Part shown: in pieces, positions 17,458 to 25,949 of the stretch | Layout: every line of letters begins with the position of its first letter | Position numbering within the stretch: the stretch's first letter is position 1 | Assembly: GCF_002310815.1 (NCBI RefSeq) | Contig: NZ_CP011033.1 | Coordinates: 868,001 to 932,000 of the forward strand | From: Pseudoalteromonas tunicata | GTDB lineage: Bacteria > Pseudomonadota > Gammaproteobacteria > Enterobacterales > Alteromonadaceae | Reading direction: 5' to 3' | DNA length: 64,000 nucleotides | Position numbers and translations under genes: made by a program | Notes under the pieces: generated by a model | Told to the model about the DNA's origin: nothing | The model's input: only the letters and a program-made list of their open reading frames with translations | Databases searched by the model: none

Positions 17458-19830
17458 ATGAAAAAAATAGTACTACTTACCCTAATCTCGGGTGTAGCAA
17501 TGAGTTTTAACCTCTTTGCTACAACTCAAAAACTTTTAGCTAAAAAAGAACAGGTCACCAATCTTCAGTGGGTTGATCCTTTCATTGGAACTGGTGGTGA
17601 TGGCCACACATTCCCAGGTGCTGTGGTGCCGTTTGGTATGATGCAATTGAGCCCAGACACAGATACTGTAATGCGAGGTGTTGATCCTCAGCCTGAAATC
17701 TACAAGCGATGTGCTGGTTATCATTATGATGACCATACTATTGTTGGTTTTTCTCATACCCATTTTAGCGGTACAGGTCACTCTGATTTAGGCGATTTAT
17801 TGATAATGCCTATGGTTGATCAAGTGCTAATTGAGCCGGGAACGGCAGCCGACCCTGATTCAGGTTACCGCTCGCGCTTTTCTCATGATCAAGAGTGGGC
17901 AAGTCCTGGGTATTACGGGGTAGAATTACTTGACAGTAATATCAAAGCAGAACTGACGACCACAGAGCGCGCTGGTATGCACCAGTACACTTTTAGAAAA
18001 GGCGAAGAAGCGCACATTATTCTCGATTTAACCACCGCCATTTATAATTTTGAAAATAAAGTTATTTGGAGTGATATCCGTAAAATTAACGATCATACGC
18101 TTGTTGCCTATCGCGCTACAAACGGCTGGGCTAATAACCGTCAAATGTATTTTGCAATTGAGTTTTCACAACCAATCGATAGCTATGAGTTTATAAATCT
18201 TGATGATAACCGTTACCGTTGTATGGGATGTTTAGGCAAAGAAAAACATTCCACTATTGAAAACAAACAGGTGAAAGAAGCTGCAGGTAAAGCGATTAAG
18301 TTTGTGGCCAGTTTTAACAATCCAACCGCAAAACCTATTAAAGTGAAGGTTGCATTATCAGCGGTCAGTAAATCGAATGCGCTTGAAAATTTAAAAGCAG
18401 AAATTCCCGATTGGAACTTTGCTCACGTTCGCAAACAAGCTGAGCAAAAATGGGATGGCTACTTAAGTAAATTTGAAGCGCAAGGCACAACTGCTCAAAA
18501 GCGTCAGTTCTATACTTCTTTATACCATGCACTACAAGCGCCATCGATTTATCAAGACGTGAATGGTGAATATCGCGGAATTGATGGCGAAATACATCAA
18601 GGAAAAGATCACATCCATTATACCTTGTTTTCTCTTTGGGATACCTATCGTGCGCTCCACCCACTACTGACTTATATTGCTCCTGATCGCGTTGGTGACA
18701 TGGTTCAATCTATGCTTGATCACTACCAACAAAGTTACGATAAAATGCTGCCAATTTGGTCGTTTCATGGTCATGAAACGTGGACCATGATAGGTTACCA
18801 TGCTGTGTCTGTAATCGCAGACGCCTACCTCAAAGGGATTCGAAACTTTGATACTAAACTAGCCCTAGAAGCTGTTTTGGCTACATCTAATAGCCCAATT
18901 TATGATGCTATCAATGAATATAAAGAATTTGGTTATGTACCAATGGATGTATTGCCTGAATCGGTATCAATAACGTTAGAGTATGCCTATGATGATTTTA
19001 CCATAGCCCGTTTGCTAGAGGCGATGGGTAAACCAAATGATGCCAAAGCCTATTTCCAACGCGCTATGTCTTACAAAAATGTATTTGACCACAGTGTCGG
19101 TTACATGCGAGGTCGTGACAGCAAAGGCAATTGGGATCCTGAATTTAACCCTGAAGAAGCCAAATACATGGGCCCTTTCACCGAGGGTAATTCCAATCAA
19201 TATACTTTCTATGTACCGCATGATGTGAAAGGTTTGATTGACTTAATTGGCGGCGATAAAAAGTTTGAGCAACGTCTAGATGCCTTATTTGATACTCATT
19301 TATCGGATGAAATGATCAAAGAGCATGAAGATATTGCGGGTTTAATCGGTAACTATGCTCATGGGAACGAGCCAAGCCATCATATCGCTTATTTATACAA
19401 CTACGCTGGTAAACCTTGGCGTACTCAGGAGCGCATTCGTCAAATTATGGATACCTTGTCATCAGACAAACCTGATGGATTAGCGGGCAATGATGATGTT
19501 GGCCAGATGTCTGCTTGGTATATTTTTTCTGCAATGGGGTTTTATCCAGTAGCTCCTGGAGATTTAAGCTATGCCTTTGGTGCCCCACAATTGCCAAGCA
19601 TTGCCCTGAACTTGTCTAATGGCAACGTATTTAAAGTAGAAGCTAATAAACTCAGTCATAGCAATAAATATATTAAGTCTGCAAAGTTAAATGGTCAGGT
19701 TCTTAAGCTGAGCTTTATTACTCATCAGCAGATCATGGCAGGTGGAACACTTTTATTTGAAATGAGTGATAAACCGAATAAACAATGGGGCGAAGCAAAC
19801 GCAGACCGTCCTCCTTCATTGAGTAACTAA
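17458..19830 (+). CDS. GH92 alpha-1,2-mannosidase, exported
   Basis: Calcium-dependent exo-alpha-mannosidase trimming mannans or N-glycans. 790 residues with a Sec signal peptide (cleavage near FATTQ, residue 21). N-terminal GH92 domain opens VDPFIGTGGDGHTFPGAVVP and FGMMQLSPDT; the catalytic (alpha/alpha)6 domain contains GYHAVSVIADAYLKG, FTEGNSNQYTFYVPHD, HGNEPSHHIAYLYNYAG and GNDDVGQMSAWYIFSAMGFYPV. Full length. No lipobox, so likely periplasmic or secreted. The product, mannose, would feed the adjoining porter, isomerase and kinase. Confidence 0.94.
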   Translation: MKKIVLLTLISGVAMSFNLFATTQKLLAKKEQVTNLQWVDPFIGTGGDGHTFPGAVVPFGMMQLSPDTDTVMRGVDPQPEIYKRCAGYHYDDHTIVGFSHTHFSGTGHSDLGDLLIMPMVDQVLIEPGTAADPDSGYRSRFSHDQEWASPGYYGVELLDSNIKAELTTTERAGMHQYTFRKGEEAHIILDLTTAIYNFENKVIWSDIRKINDHTLVAYRATNGWANNRQMYFAIEFSQPIDSYEFINLDDNRYRCMGCLGKEKHSTIENKQVKEAAGKAIKFVASFNNPTAKPIKVKVALSAVSKSNALENLKAEIPDWNFAHVRKQAEQKWDGYLSKFEAQGTTAQKRQFYTSLYHALQAPSIYQDVNGEYRGIDGEIHQGKDHIHYTLFSLWDTYRALHPLLTYIAPDRVGDMVQSMLDHYQQSYDKMLPIWSFHGHETWTMIGYHAVSVIADAYLKGIRNFDTKLALEAVLATSNSPIYDAINEYKEFGYVPMDVLPESVSITLEYAYDDFTIARLLEAMGKPNDAKAYFQRAMSYKNVFDHSVGYMRGRDSKGNWDPEFNPEEAKYMGPFTEGNSNQYTFYVPHDVKGLIDLIGGDKKFEQRLDALFDTHLSDEMIKEHEDIAGLIGNYAHGNEPSHHIAYLYNYAGKPWRTQERIRQIMDTLSSDKPDGLAGNDDVGQMSAWYIFSAMGFYPVAPGDLSYAFGAPQLPSIALNLSNGNVFKVEANKLSHSNKYIKSAKLNGQVLKLSFITHQQIMAGGTLLFEMSDKPNKQWGEANADRPPSLSN

Positions 19831-19833
19831 CAC

Positions 19834-20589
19834 ATGCTTTTAAAATTAACTCTAAAATTATTATTAGTCAGCGGGCTTATGTTTGCATGTGTGAGCCATG
19901 CGCAAGCGCCATTAAGCGTTAAACCTATGTCATTTGAGTCAGATATAGCGTGGCTTGATTTTACTTTGCCTAATGTGCAAATTAAAACAGAAGGTGAAGT
20001 CAGTCACGAGATTTGGCAAGCACTGAATGTCCCGTTAATTAAGCAAATTTGCTTTAATGTCGCGAGGTTACTTTATCAACAGCAAGTTAATGCACCAAAG
20101 TTACCCAGCTTAGAGATTATTTTAAGCTCGTTTGATGGTGTTGCGTTTAAAGATGGTGACTTTAATGGCGCCACCATAAAAGTTAGTGTTGATTACCTTA
20201 ATAAGTATGCCAAAAATAATGACAAACAAGCATTAGAGCAAGAGTTAGTCGGCATTTTATATCATGAAATTGCACATGCTTATCAACTTGACGATCACAA
20301 CTATGGCGAAATAGGTCCGGTGATAGAAGGTATTGCTGACGTAGTGCGTATGCAAGCAGGTTATGTTGATTTCAGTCATCGCAAAGCTGGCGGTAATTTT
20401 GATAGCGGTTATAAAACGACCGCATTTTATTTAGATTGGCTGATAAAAAATAAACCCGAGGTAACGCTTTCAACTATTAATGCGCACCTTAATCCTCATG
20501 ATGAAATAAAATGGTCTTGGCAAACATTTGCGTTATTAAACGAGTTAGATCTTAGCCAAAGTTGGCAGCTATACCAAAACAGTTTATAA
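19834..20589 (+). CDS. secreted basic-secretory-protein-like metallopeptidase
   Basis: 251 residues, signal peptide to about residue 24 (SHAQA). The centre carries LVGILYHEIAHAYQ with an HExxH zinc motif at about 145-149 followed by GPVIEGIADVVRMQAGY and, near the end, KWSWQTFALLNELD. This matches the plant basic secretory protein (BSP) family found in bacteria near glycan-degrading enzymes. It starts three bases after the GH92 stop, so it is in the same operon and probably assists glycoprotein degradation; its protease activity is inferred from the motif only. Confidence 0.82.
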   Translation: MLLKLTLKLLLVSGLMFACVSHAQAPLSVKPMSFESDIAWLDFTLPNVQIKTEGEVSHEIWQALNVPLIKQICFNVARLLYQQQVNAPKLPSLEIILSSFDGVAFKDGDFNGATIKVSVDYLNKYAKNNDKQALEQELVGILYHEIAHAYQLDDHNYGEIGPVIEGIADVVRMQAGYVDFSHRKAGGNFDSGYKTTAFYLDWLIKNKPEVTLSTINAHLNPHDEIKWSWQTFALLNELDLSQSWQLYQNSL

Positions 20590-20628
20590 AAATCCTACAA
20601 GAGTGCTTAGTGTTCTCTGTGATAAGCT

Positions 20629-20653
20629 AAACCGCCTTCGGGCGGTTTTTTTA
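20629..20653 (+). terminator. terminator of the GH92 operon
   Basis: AAACCGCC-TTCG-GGCGGTTT tetraloop hairpin with a seven-T tail. Confidence 0.9.
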
Positions 20654-20795
20654 TGTCTCTAAATGATTAGTGCAATTCACTTATTTTATTGATGCCAGAT
20701 GAGCTGCGTTGTGAATCGTTTCGTTAGGTTTTTAATGACCAATAACTTGTTGTGCATACAAGCAACACTATACTCAATACATTCCGATTAGTTAC

Positions 20796-21521
20796 ATGAA
20801 GGCATTGATCTTGATTCGTTTGTTTTGTTTAACGCTGTTACTCGTTACCCAACTCGCGTATTCCAAGCCTTTACGAGTAGTGACAGAAGATTTACCTCCA
20901 TTTCAAGTTGTCGAAAATAATAAAGTGGTGGGGGGGACTTCGTATTTTTTAGTGAAACAAATTTTAGAGCGTGCAGGATTAAATACCACGATTGAAATTT
21001 TGCCATGGGCTCGGGCATATGAGACGGCACTGCATGATGAAAATGTATTAATTTTTACCTTAGTAAAGACGGTTGAAAGAGCCAATAATTTTCATTGGTT
21101 ATACAAAATAGACAGTATCGGGTATTGTTATTACGGGCTCAAAGATAACGCTAGTTTAGTTACTTTGAATAAAGCAAAACTGCTCGATGTTACTGTCTCA
21201 GCAGTGCGTGGCAGTTTTGAAGCCAATCGTTTGGTCGCAAGTGGTTTTATTGAAAGCAAAAACCTAGTATTGACTGTGACATATAAAGAAGCGTGGGATT
21301 TAGTGCGTCTTGGGCGGGTTGACGTGACCTATGCCAGTGACTTTCATGCCAAGAATATCTTAAACCAAATTAATCCTTCAGAGCCGCAATTTGTTCAAAT
21401 CTTAAAATCAGATGTGAAACAAAATTTATATTTAGCTGCTGGGAAAAATATTGCACCTGATTTATTAAGCAAATTACAAACAATTATTAAAACTATGCCA
21501 GAGCCCGATAGCAATCTTTAA
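20796..21521 (+). CDS. periplasmic solute-binding-like protein (SBP_bac_3)
   Basis: 241 residues, signal peptide ending near AYSKP (residue 23). The pattern LRVVTEDLPPFQVVENNKVVGGTSYFLVKQIL and INWLPWARAYETAL-like (here IEILPWARAYETAL) is that of polar-amino-acid-type binding proteins. No permease or ATPase genes adjoin it, so it may be an orphan sensor or scavenging protein rather than part of an ABC importer. A similar orphan occurs at 34667. Ligand unknown. Confidence 0.8.
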   Translation: MKALILIRLFCLTLLLVTQLAYSKPLRVVTEDLPPFQVVENNKVVGGTSYFLVKQILERAGLNTTIEILPWARAYETALHDENVLIFTLVKTVERANNFHWLYKIDSIGYCYYGLKDNASLVTLNKAKLLDVTVSAVRGSFEANRLVASGFIESKNLVLTVTYKEAWDLVRLGRVDVTYASDFHAKNILNQINPSEPQFVQILKSDVKQNLYLAAGKNIAPDLLSKLQTIIKTMPEPDSNL

Positions 21522-21636
21522 CTTATCTTATATAGAGGTTATTCAAATAGACCAAAATAGGGAAAGTGGTATTTATTTCGAGCTTATTATAATATTCTGA
21601 AATAACTGAATTTTATAATAAATAAGAATACCTTAA

Positions 21637-22122
21637 ATGAGCTTACTCTCAATCCGCCCTGCAGTCGTCGATGACTCAAGTACTATTTTAAAATTTATTA
21701 CTGAATTGGCTATTTATGAAAAAGCCGAGCACGAAGTGCTTGCAAATGAACAAACAATTAAAGAGACAATTTTTGCACCATCAGGTCATGTAAATGCATT
21801 GATCTGTGAATCAAATGGCACACCAATTGGGATGGCGATTTACTTTTTTAACTATTCTACTTGGCTTGCCAAACCTGGACTGTATTTAGAAGATTTGTAT
21901 GTTACTGAGACTCAGCGTGGTCAAGGGGCAGGTAAATTATTACTTAAGCGCTTAGCACAAATTGCTCTAGAGCAAGGCTGTGGCCGATTTGAATGGAGTT
22001 GTTTAGATTGGAATACACCTGCCCGTGATTTTTACCACTCGATAGGGGCAGTAGCCCAAACGCAATGGATTGGTTATCGCATGGCAGGTAACACATTGCA
22101 TCAATTTGCCAAAGACGATTAA
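21637..22122 (+). CDS. GNAT-family N-acetyltransferase
   Basis: 161 residues. The acetyl-CoA binding motif A is YLEDLYVTETQRGQGAGKLLLKRLAQIA (Q/RxxGxG/A) and motif B GRFEWSCLDWNTPARDFYHSIGA. The LEDL-YV and WNTPA-xFY pattern resembles the diamine/thialysine acetyltransferase (SSAT-like) branch, but the acceptor is not determined. Single gene followed by its own terminator. Confidence 0.85.
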   Translation: MSLLSIRPAVVDDSSTILKFITELAIYEKAEHEVLANEQTIKETIFAPSGHVNALICESNGTPIGMAIYFFNYSTWLAKPGLYLEDLYVTETQRGQGAGKLLLKRLAQIALEQGCGRFEWSCLDWNTPARDFYHSIGAVAQTQWIGYRMAGNTLHQFAKDD

Positions 22123-22172
22123 TTGGTGTGTGGCAATGGCATTTAAAGACTTTAAAAATTAAACAGCAGTAG

Positions 22173-22203
22173 TCCCTCAACGAAATATCTTTGAGGGATT
22201 TTT
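22173..22203 (+). terminator. terminator after the GNAT gene
   Basis: TCCCTCAA/TTGAGGGA stem, 10-nt loop and five Ts. Confidence 0.82.
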
Positions 22204-22260
22204 ACGCTTATACAAAACAATTTAAATAGATGGTTTCATTTGCGTTACTTTTGGCGTTGT

Positions 22261-22866
22261 TTACACCAAATCTGCGCTAAGCAAGTTATTAATACTGCTA
22301 CGGGCTTGTGCTAGGCCTTGTTCACGAATAGGCATGTTCAGTCCTTCTGCATAAATAAACGTTACATCATCCATGCCTAAAAAAGCTAAAACATCTTTTA
22401 AATACTGAGTTTGAGAGTCTTTTTCTGTACCAGCATATACGCCACCGCGACTTGCAACAACAATCACTTTTTTGTTGTTTATTAGGCCTTTTGGGCCTTG
22501 TTCAGTATATTCAAACGTGATCCCTGCACGTGCAATGCGGTCGATCCATGCTTTAAAATGTGAAGGTACGCCAAAGTTATACATTGGCAACGCAATAACG
22601 AGTGTTTGATGTTGTTCTAATTCGCTAATTAAATTATCAGAAAGTTCTGCTAACTGTATTTGCTCGCTTGTCCGCTCTTGAACGGGTATTTGCCAACTTT
22701 GCATTTCAGATGCTGTTAAATGAGGTAATTCGGTGGTTGTTAAATCCCGAACAGTAACCGCAATGTCGCTCGATTGTCCTATTTTGCTTATCAATTCTTG
22801 TGCAAGTAAATTTGATTGGCTTTGTGCACCGCTTAATGATGTTTGTATAAAAAGAATAGAATTCAT
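22261..22866 (-). CDS. azoR: FMN-dependent NADH-azoreductase
   Basis: Flavodoxin-fold quinone/azo reductase of the cytoplasm. About 201 residues with SILFIQTSLSG and SQSNLLAQEL at the FMN phosphate site, LVIALPMYNFGVPSHFKAWIDRIARAGITF in the centre and VVASRGGVY near the dimer interface. I start at ATG 22866 (MNSILFIQ) because relatives begin there; an upstream ATG at 22893 adds nine residues without a visible RBS. Divergent from the pirin gene, a pairing common in proteobacteria. Confidence 0.9.
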   Translation of the reverse strand: MNSILFIQTSLSGAQSQSNLLAQELISKIGQSSDIAVTVRDLTTTELPHLTASEMQSWQIPVQERTSEQIQLAELSDNLISELEQHQTLVIALPMYNFGVPSHFKAWIDRIARAGITFEYTEQGPKGLINNKKVIVVASRGGVYAGTEKDSQTQYLKDVLAFLGMDDVTFIYAEGLNMPIREQGLAQARSSINNLLSADLV

Positions 22867-23093
22867 GTTGAAACCCGAACTGTTATTAGTCATTGGTTTT
22901 AATTATTCATTCTTTTCTTTCTAGTTAAAATTAGTAAAAATAGCATGAATCATTCTATAAAAAAGATTGTTTAAATGACTCTACTCGCAGTAAAACATTC
23001 TCAATAATCGAATGAATAGTCAGTTTATTACTAATTTCATTTCAGTAAATAGAGTGTGATACTTTGGCTAACAGTTCATTGGAGCAACAGCAT

Positions 23094-23786
23094 ATGTTTT
23101 ATATTCGAAAGTCAGAACAACGGGGTAAAGCAAATTTTGGTTGGTTACAAAGTTTACATAGCTTTTCATTTGGGCGTTATTACGATGCGTCTCACATGGG
23201 AATTTCTGTTTTACGGGTAATTAATGATGATTTTGTTGCTCCTGCACAAGGGTTTGATACGCATGGTCATAGAGATATGGAAATTATATCGTATGTGACA
23301 TCAGGGGCACTTAAGCATAAAGATAGTCGTGGTAATGAGCATATTGTTGCTCATGGTGAAATTCAATTGATGAGTGCAGGAAGTGGGATCCAACATTCTG
23401 AATATAATGCTTCACATACTGAACCTGTGAGTTTTTTACAAATTTGGATTAAACCTAATGTACTTGGTCAAGTACCTAGTTATCAGCAGCAACAAGTTAT
23501 ACAGAAGGGTGCACTGACGCTATTAGTATCACCATCTGGGCAGGATAATAGTTTAATGATAAAGCAAGATATGACTTTATCGCGCTTGGTATTGGTTGAT
23601 AAAGAAGAGATTGAATTAAATACAGCTAACCGTTTGGGTTATCTGCATATTATTAGTGGTTCACTCAATATTGATACTAACCAATTTGTAGCAGGCGATG
23701 CTATTGGATTTAATCCAAATCAATCTATCAATATTTTGGCAACCGGTACTTTAGAAGCGCTTTGGTTTGATTTGCCTCTTGAGTGA
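23094..23786 (+). CDS. pirin family protein (YhhW-like)
   Basis: Bicupin metalloprotein; YhhW-type members show quercetin 2,3-dioxygenase activity in vitro. The start MFYIRKSEQRGKANFGWL and the cupin metal motif GFDTHGHRDMEIISYV...HGEIQLMSAGSGIQHSE, with its His and Glu ligands, are typical. About 230 residues. ATG 23094 has GGAG nine bases upstream; the longer TTG start at 23064 is less convincing. Shares a 227-bp divergent region with azoR, suggesting joint control, but no regulator gene or operator was recognised. Confidence 0.9.
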   Translation: MFYIRKSEQRGKANFGWLQSLHSFSFGRYYDASHMGISVLRVINDDFVAPAQGFDTHGHRDMEIISYVTSGALKHKDSRGNEHIVAHGEIQLMSAGSGIQHSEYNASHTEPVSFLQIWIKPNVLGQVPSYQQQQVIQKGALTLLVSPSGQDNSLMIKQDMTLSRLVLVDKEEIELNTANRLGYLHIISGSLNIDTNQFVAGDAIGFNPNQSINILATGTLEALWFDLPLE

Positions 23787-24114
23787 TCCAAAGCACTTAA
23801 GATTACTTTGATGAGTATAATAAACAGCTGTTTGAATTAATTTTGTAGCTTATTCAATGTTAACAACAGTGGGTACTTGGAGTGGAATTTTCAACGTTCC
23901 ATTCCAAGTCAATAGCAAAAAGATATCAGCACTTTTGTGCGCGATTGTTTGAAATTAAGCTTGCTTGGTTAAAAGGTTTAGTAGGCATTTTTATTATTTA
24001 TACAAAAACTTTTAACTCCTTCTAAAAGCATTTAACTAAAGAAAACAATTTAATATTTTAAATATAATCAGACTTTGTTGCTCTCGTCCTTGAATTTAAA
24101 ATCGTGGTTATAAA
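23787..24114. other. intergenic region without recognised features
   Basis: 328 AT-rich bases between the pirin gene and the convergent symporter gene. No ORF, strong hairpin with a T tail, or repeat seen elsewhere in the window was found. Confidence 0.5.
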
Positions 24115-25608
24115 TTAATTATCTAAGTACTTCATTTGATAGCGCTTTAAATCTTGTTTAACTTGGGGGGCTAGTAAATATAACCCTATGATGTTGGCAA
24201 TTGCCATTGAGAAAAACATTGAATCTGATATTGCGATTACCGACTCTAAACTCACTGATGCACCAATAGCAGTAAAAATACAAAAAATTAATTTATAACT
24301 TAAATCTTTTAAACGACTGTTTCCCACTAAAAAGCCCCATGCTATTGAGCCATAATAGGCCCACGAAATCATGGTAGAAATCGCAAACAAGAGCACAGCA
24401 AGACTGAGTAAATACGGAAACCACCAAATTACACTCGCAAAAGCTCGAGAGGTGAGGGCGACACCATCTATGCCATCTACCGAGGTGTAAGCACCTGTAA
24501 TAACAATAACTAACGCTGTGATGGTACAAATCACCACAGTATCAATAAAAGGCTCAAGTAAAGCAACGTACCCTTCACGGATAGGCTCTTTTGTTGACGC
24601 AGTCGCATGTGCAATAGATGCAGCGCCAACGCCCGCTTCACAAGAAAAAGTGGCCCGTTTAAATCCTTGAATAATGACACCTACCATGCCGCCGACGACA
24701 CCTTCGGGCAGAAAGGCGCTTTTAAAAATAAGTGAGATAGCAGCAGGGAGCTGCTCAAAGTGCCACAGTAAAACAAATAAAGCAGCTGCCAAATAGACAC
24801 CAGCCATCAATGGCACTACTTTCTCAGTCACTTTTGCGATGCTCTTTATACCGCCAATGATCACAAAGCCAATAATCAGGGCGAGGATAAAACCAAAGAG
24901 CCACCCTTTGTCACTAAAAAAGTGAGGTTCAGAACCTAAAGCAATCGAAAACTGCATAAAAGCTTGATTAGATTGCAGCATATTACTGCCACATAAGGAT
25001 GCAATCACGCAGCAAATTGCAAAAAAAACCGCTAAAAACTTACCTGCTTTGTGATACCCAAGACCTGCTAAACCATCACGTAAGTAATACATTGGACCAC
25101 CATGTACTTGACCTGATGGACTAATTTGGCGGTATTTTACCCCAAGTGTGCACTCTAAAAATTTTGTCGACATGCCGAGTAAACCTGCGACTATCATCCA
25201 AAAAGTTGCTCCTGGCCCACCAATTGAGACTGCAATTGCGACGCCAGCGATATTGCCAAGCCCAACAGTACCCGAAAGTGCAGTCGTCAGAGCCTGAAAA
25301 TGTGACACTTCGCCTGGGTCATTTGGATTTGAATAATCACCTTTTATAACTTTTACAGCATGGTTAAAGCCTTTAAAATTCAAAAAACCAAAATAAGCGG
25401 TAAAAACACTGGCCGCAATAATTAGCCAAATTACGATTAAGGGTACCTGAGTGCCTGCAAAAGGAATCGCATAAAAAATAATTTGAGTAAACACAGTCGC
25501 AATAGGAGCAAGATAGTGGTCAAGTGTATTGTCAATGCCATTGCTCGGTACATCAGCAAAAGCGAAAGAACTAAACATTAACAAGGCAACAAAAACCAAT
25601 TTTGACAT
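24115..25608 (-). CDS. alanine/glycine:cation symporter (AgcS family)
   Basis: Sodium- or proton-coupled amino acid carrier of the inner membrane (LeuT fold). 497 residues with about eleven hydrophobic helices, after an N-terminal hydrophobic stretch resembling a signal peptide (FAFADVP). Signatures: FQALTTALSGTVGLGNIAGVAIA, GGPGATFWMIVAGLLGMSTKF, YRQISPSGQVHGGPMYYLRDG and ATFSCEAGVGAASIAHATA. Monocistronic. Substrate could be Ala, Gly or a D-isomer. Confidence 0.92.
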   Translation of the reverse strand: MSKLVFVALLMFSSFAFADVPSNGIDNTLDHYLAPIATVFTQIIFYAIPFAGTQVPLIVIWLIIAASVFTAYFGFLNFKGFNHAVKVIKGDYSNPNDPGEVSHFQALTTALSGTVGLGNIAGVAIAVSIGGPGATFWMIVAGLLGMSTKFLECTLGVKYRQISPSGQVHGGPMYYLRDGLAGLGYHKAGKFLAVFFAICCVIASLCGSNMLQSNQAFMQFSIALGSEPHFFSDKGWLFGFILALIIGFVIIGGIKSIAKVTEKVVPLMAGVYLAAALFVLLWHFEQLPAAISLIFKSAFLPEGVVGGMVGVIIQGFKRATFSCEAGVGAASIAHATASTKEPIREGYVALLEPFIDTVVICTITALVIVITGAYTSVDGIDGVALTSRAFASVIWWFPYLLSLAVLLFAISTMISWAYYGSIAWGFLVGNSRLKDLSYKLIFCIFTAIGASVSLESVIAISDSMFFSMAIANIIGLYLLAPQVKQDLKRYQMKYLDN

Positions 25609-25949
25609 GCGATCACCGTAATTATGAATTTTTTAGAAAAGTGGAATTCATATTAACAGTTAGGAAACAATTAAATAGCCTAAATTTTACCTTTGTTGTT
25701 TTAGATTGCAGCTAAGGAGACCTTAATTAGCGATGTTAATGTTGATAGCTGTGAATTACTAAAATTACTTAACTTTCCCGCTAGGGTGTAAAATCATTTG
25801 CTTATATTTCTTACTTAATTAGTTCAACGGGTCAACTTGAGGACCTCAATAGTAGGTCTGTAAAAGGGCATTAGCATTAAATTGATTGCTTCAATAATGG
25901 TGTTCCATTTATAGTGAGCTTATACAAGTTATTGTAAGGTAAGGTGTAA
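25609..25949. other. divergent intergenic region without recognised features
   Basis: 341 bases between the divergent symporter and DUF2339 genes. It must hold both promoters, but no convincing -35/-10 pair, operator or structured leader was identified. AAGGTAAGG before the ATG at 25950 is the probable RBS. Confidence 0.5.
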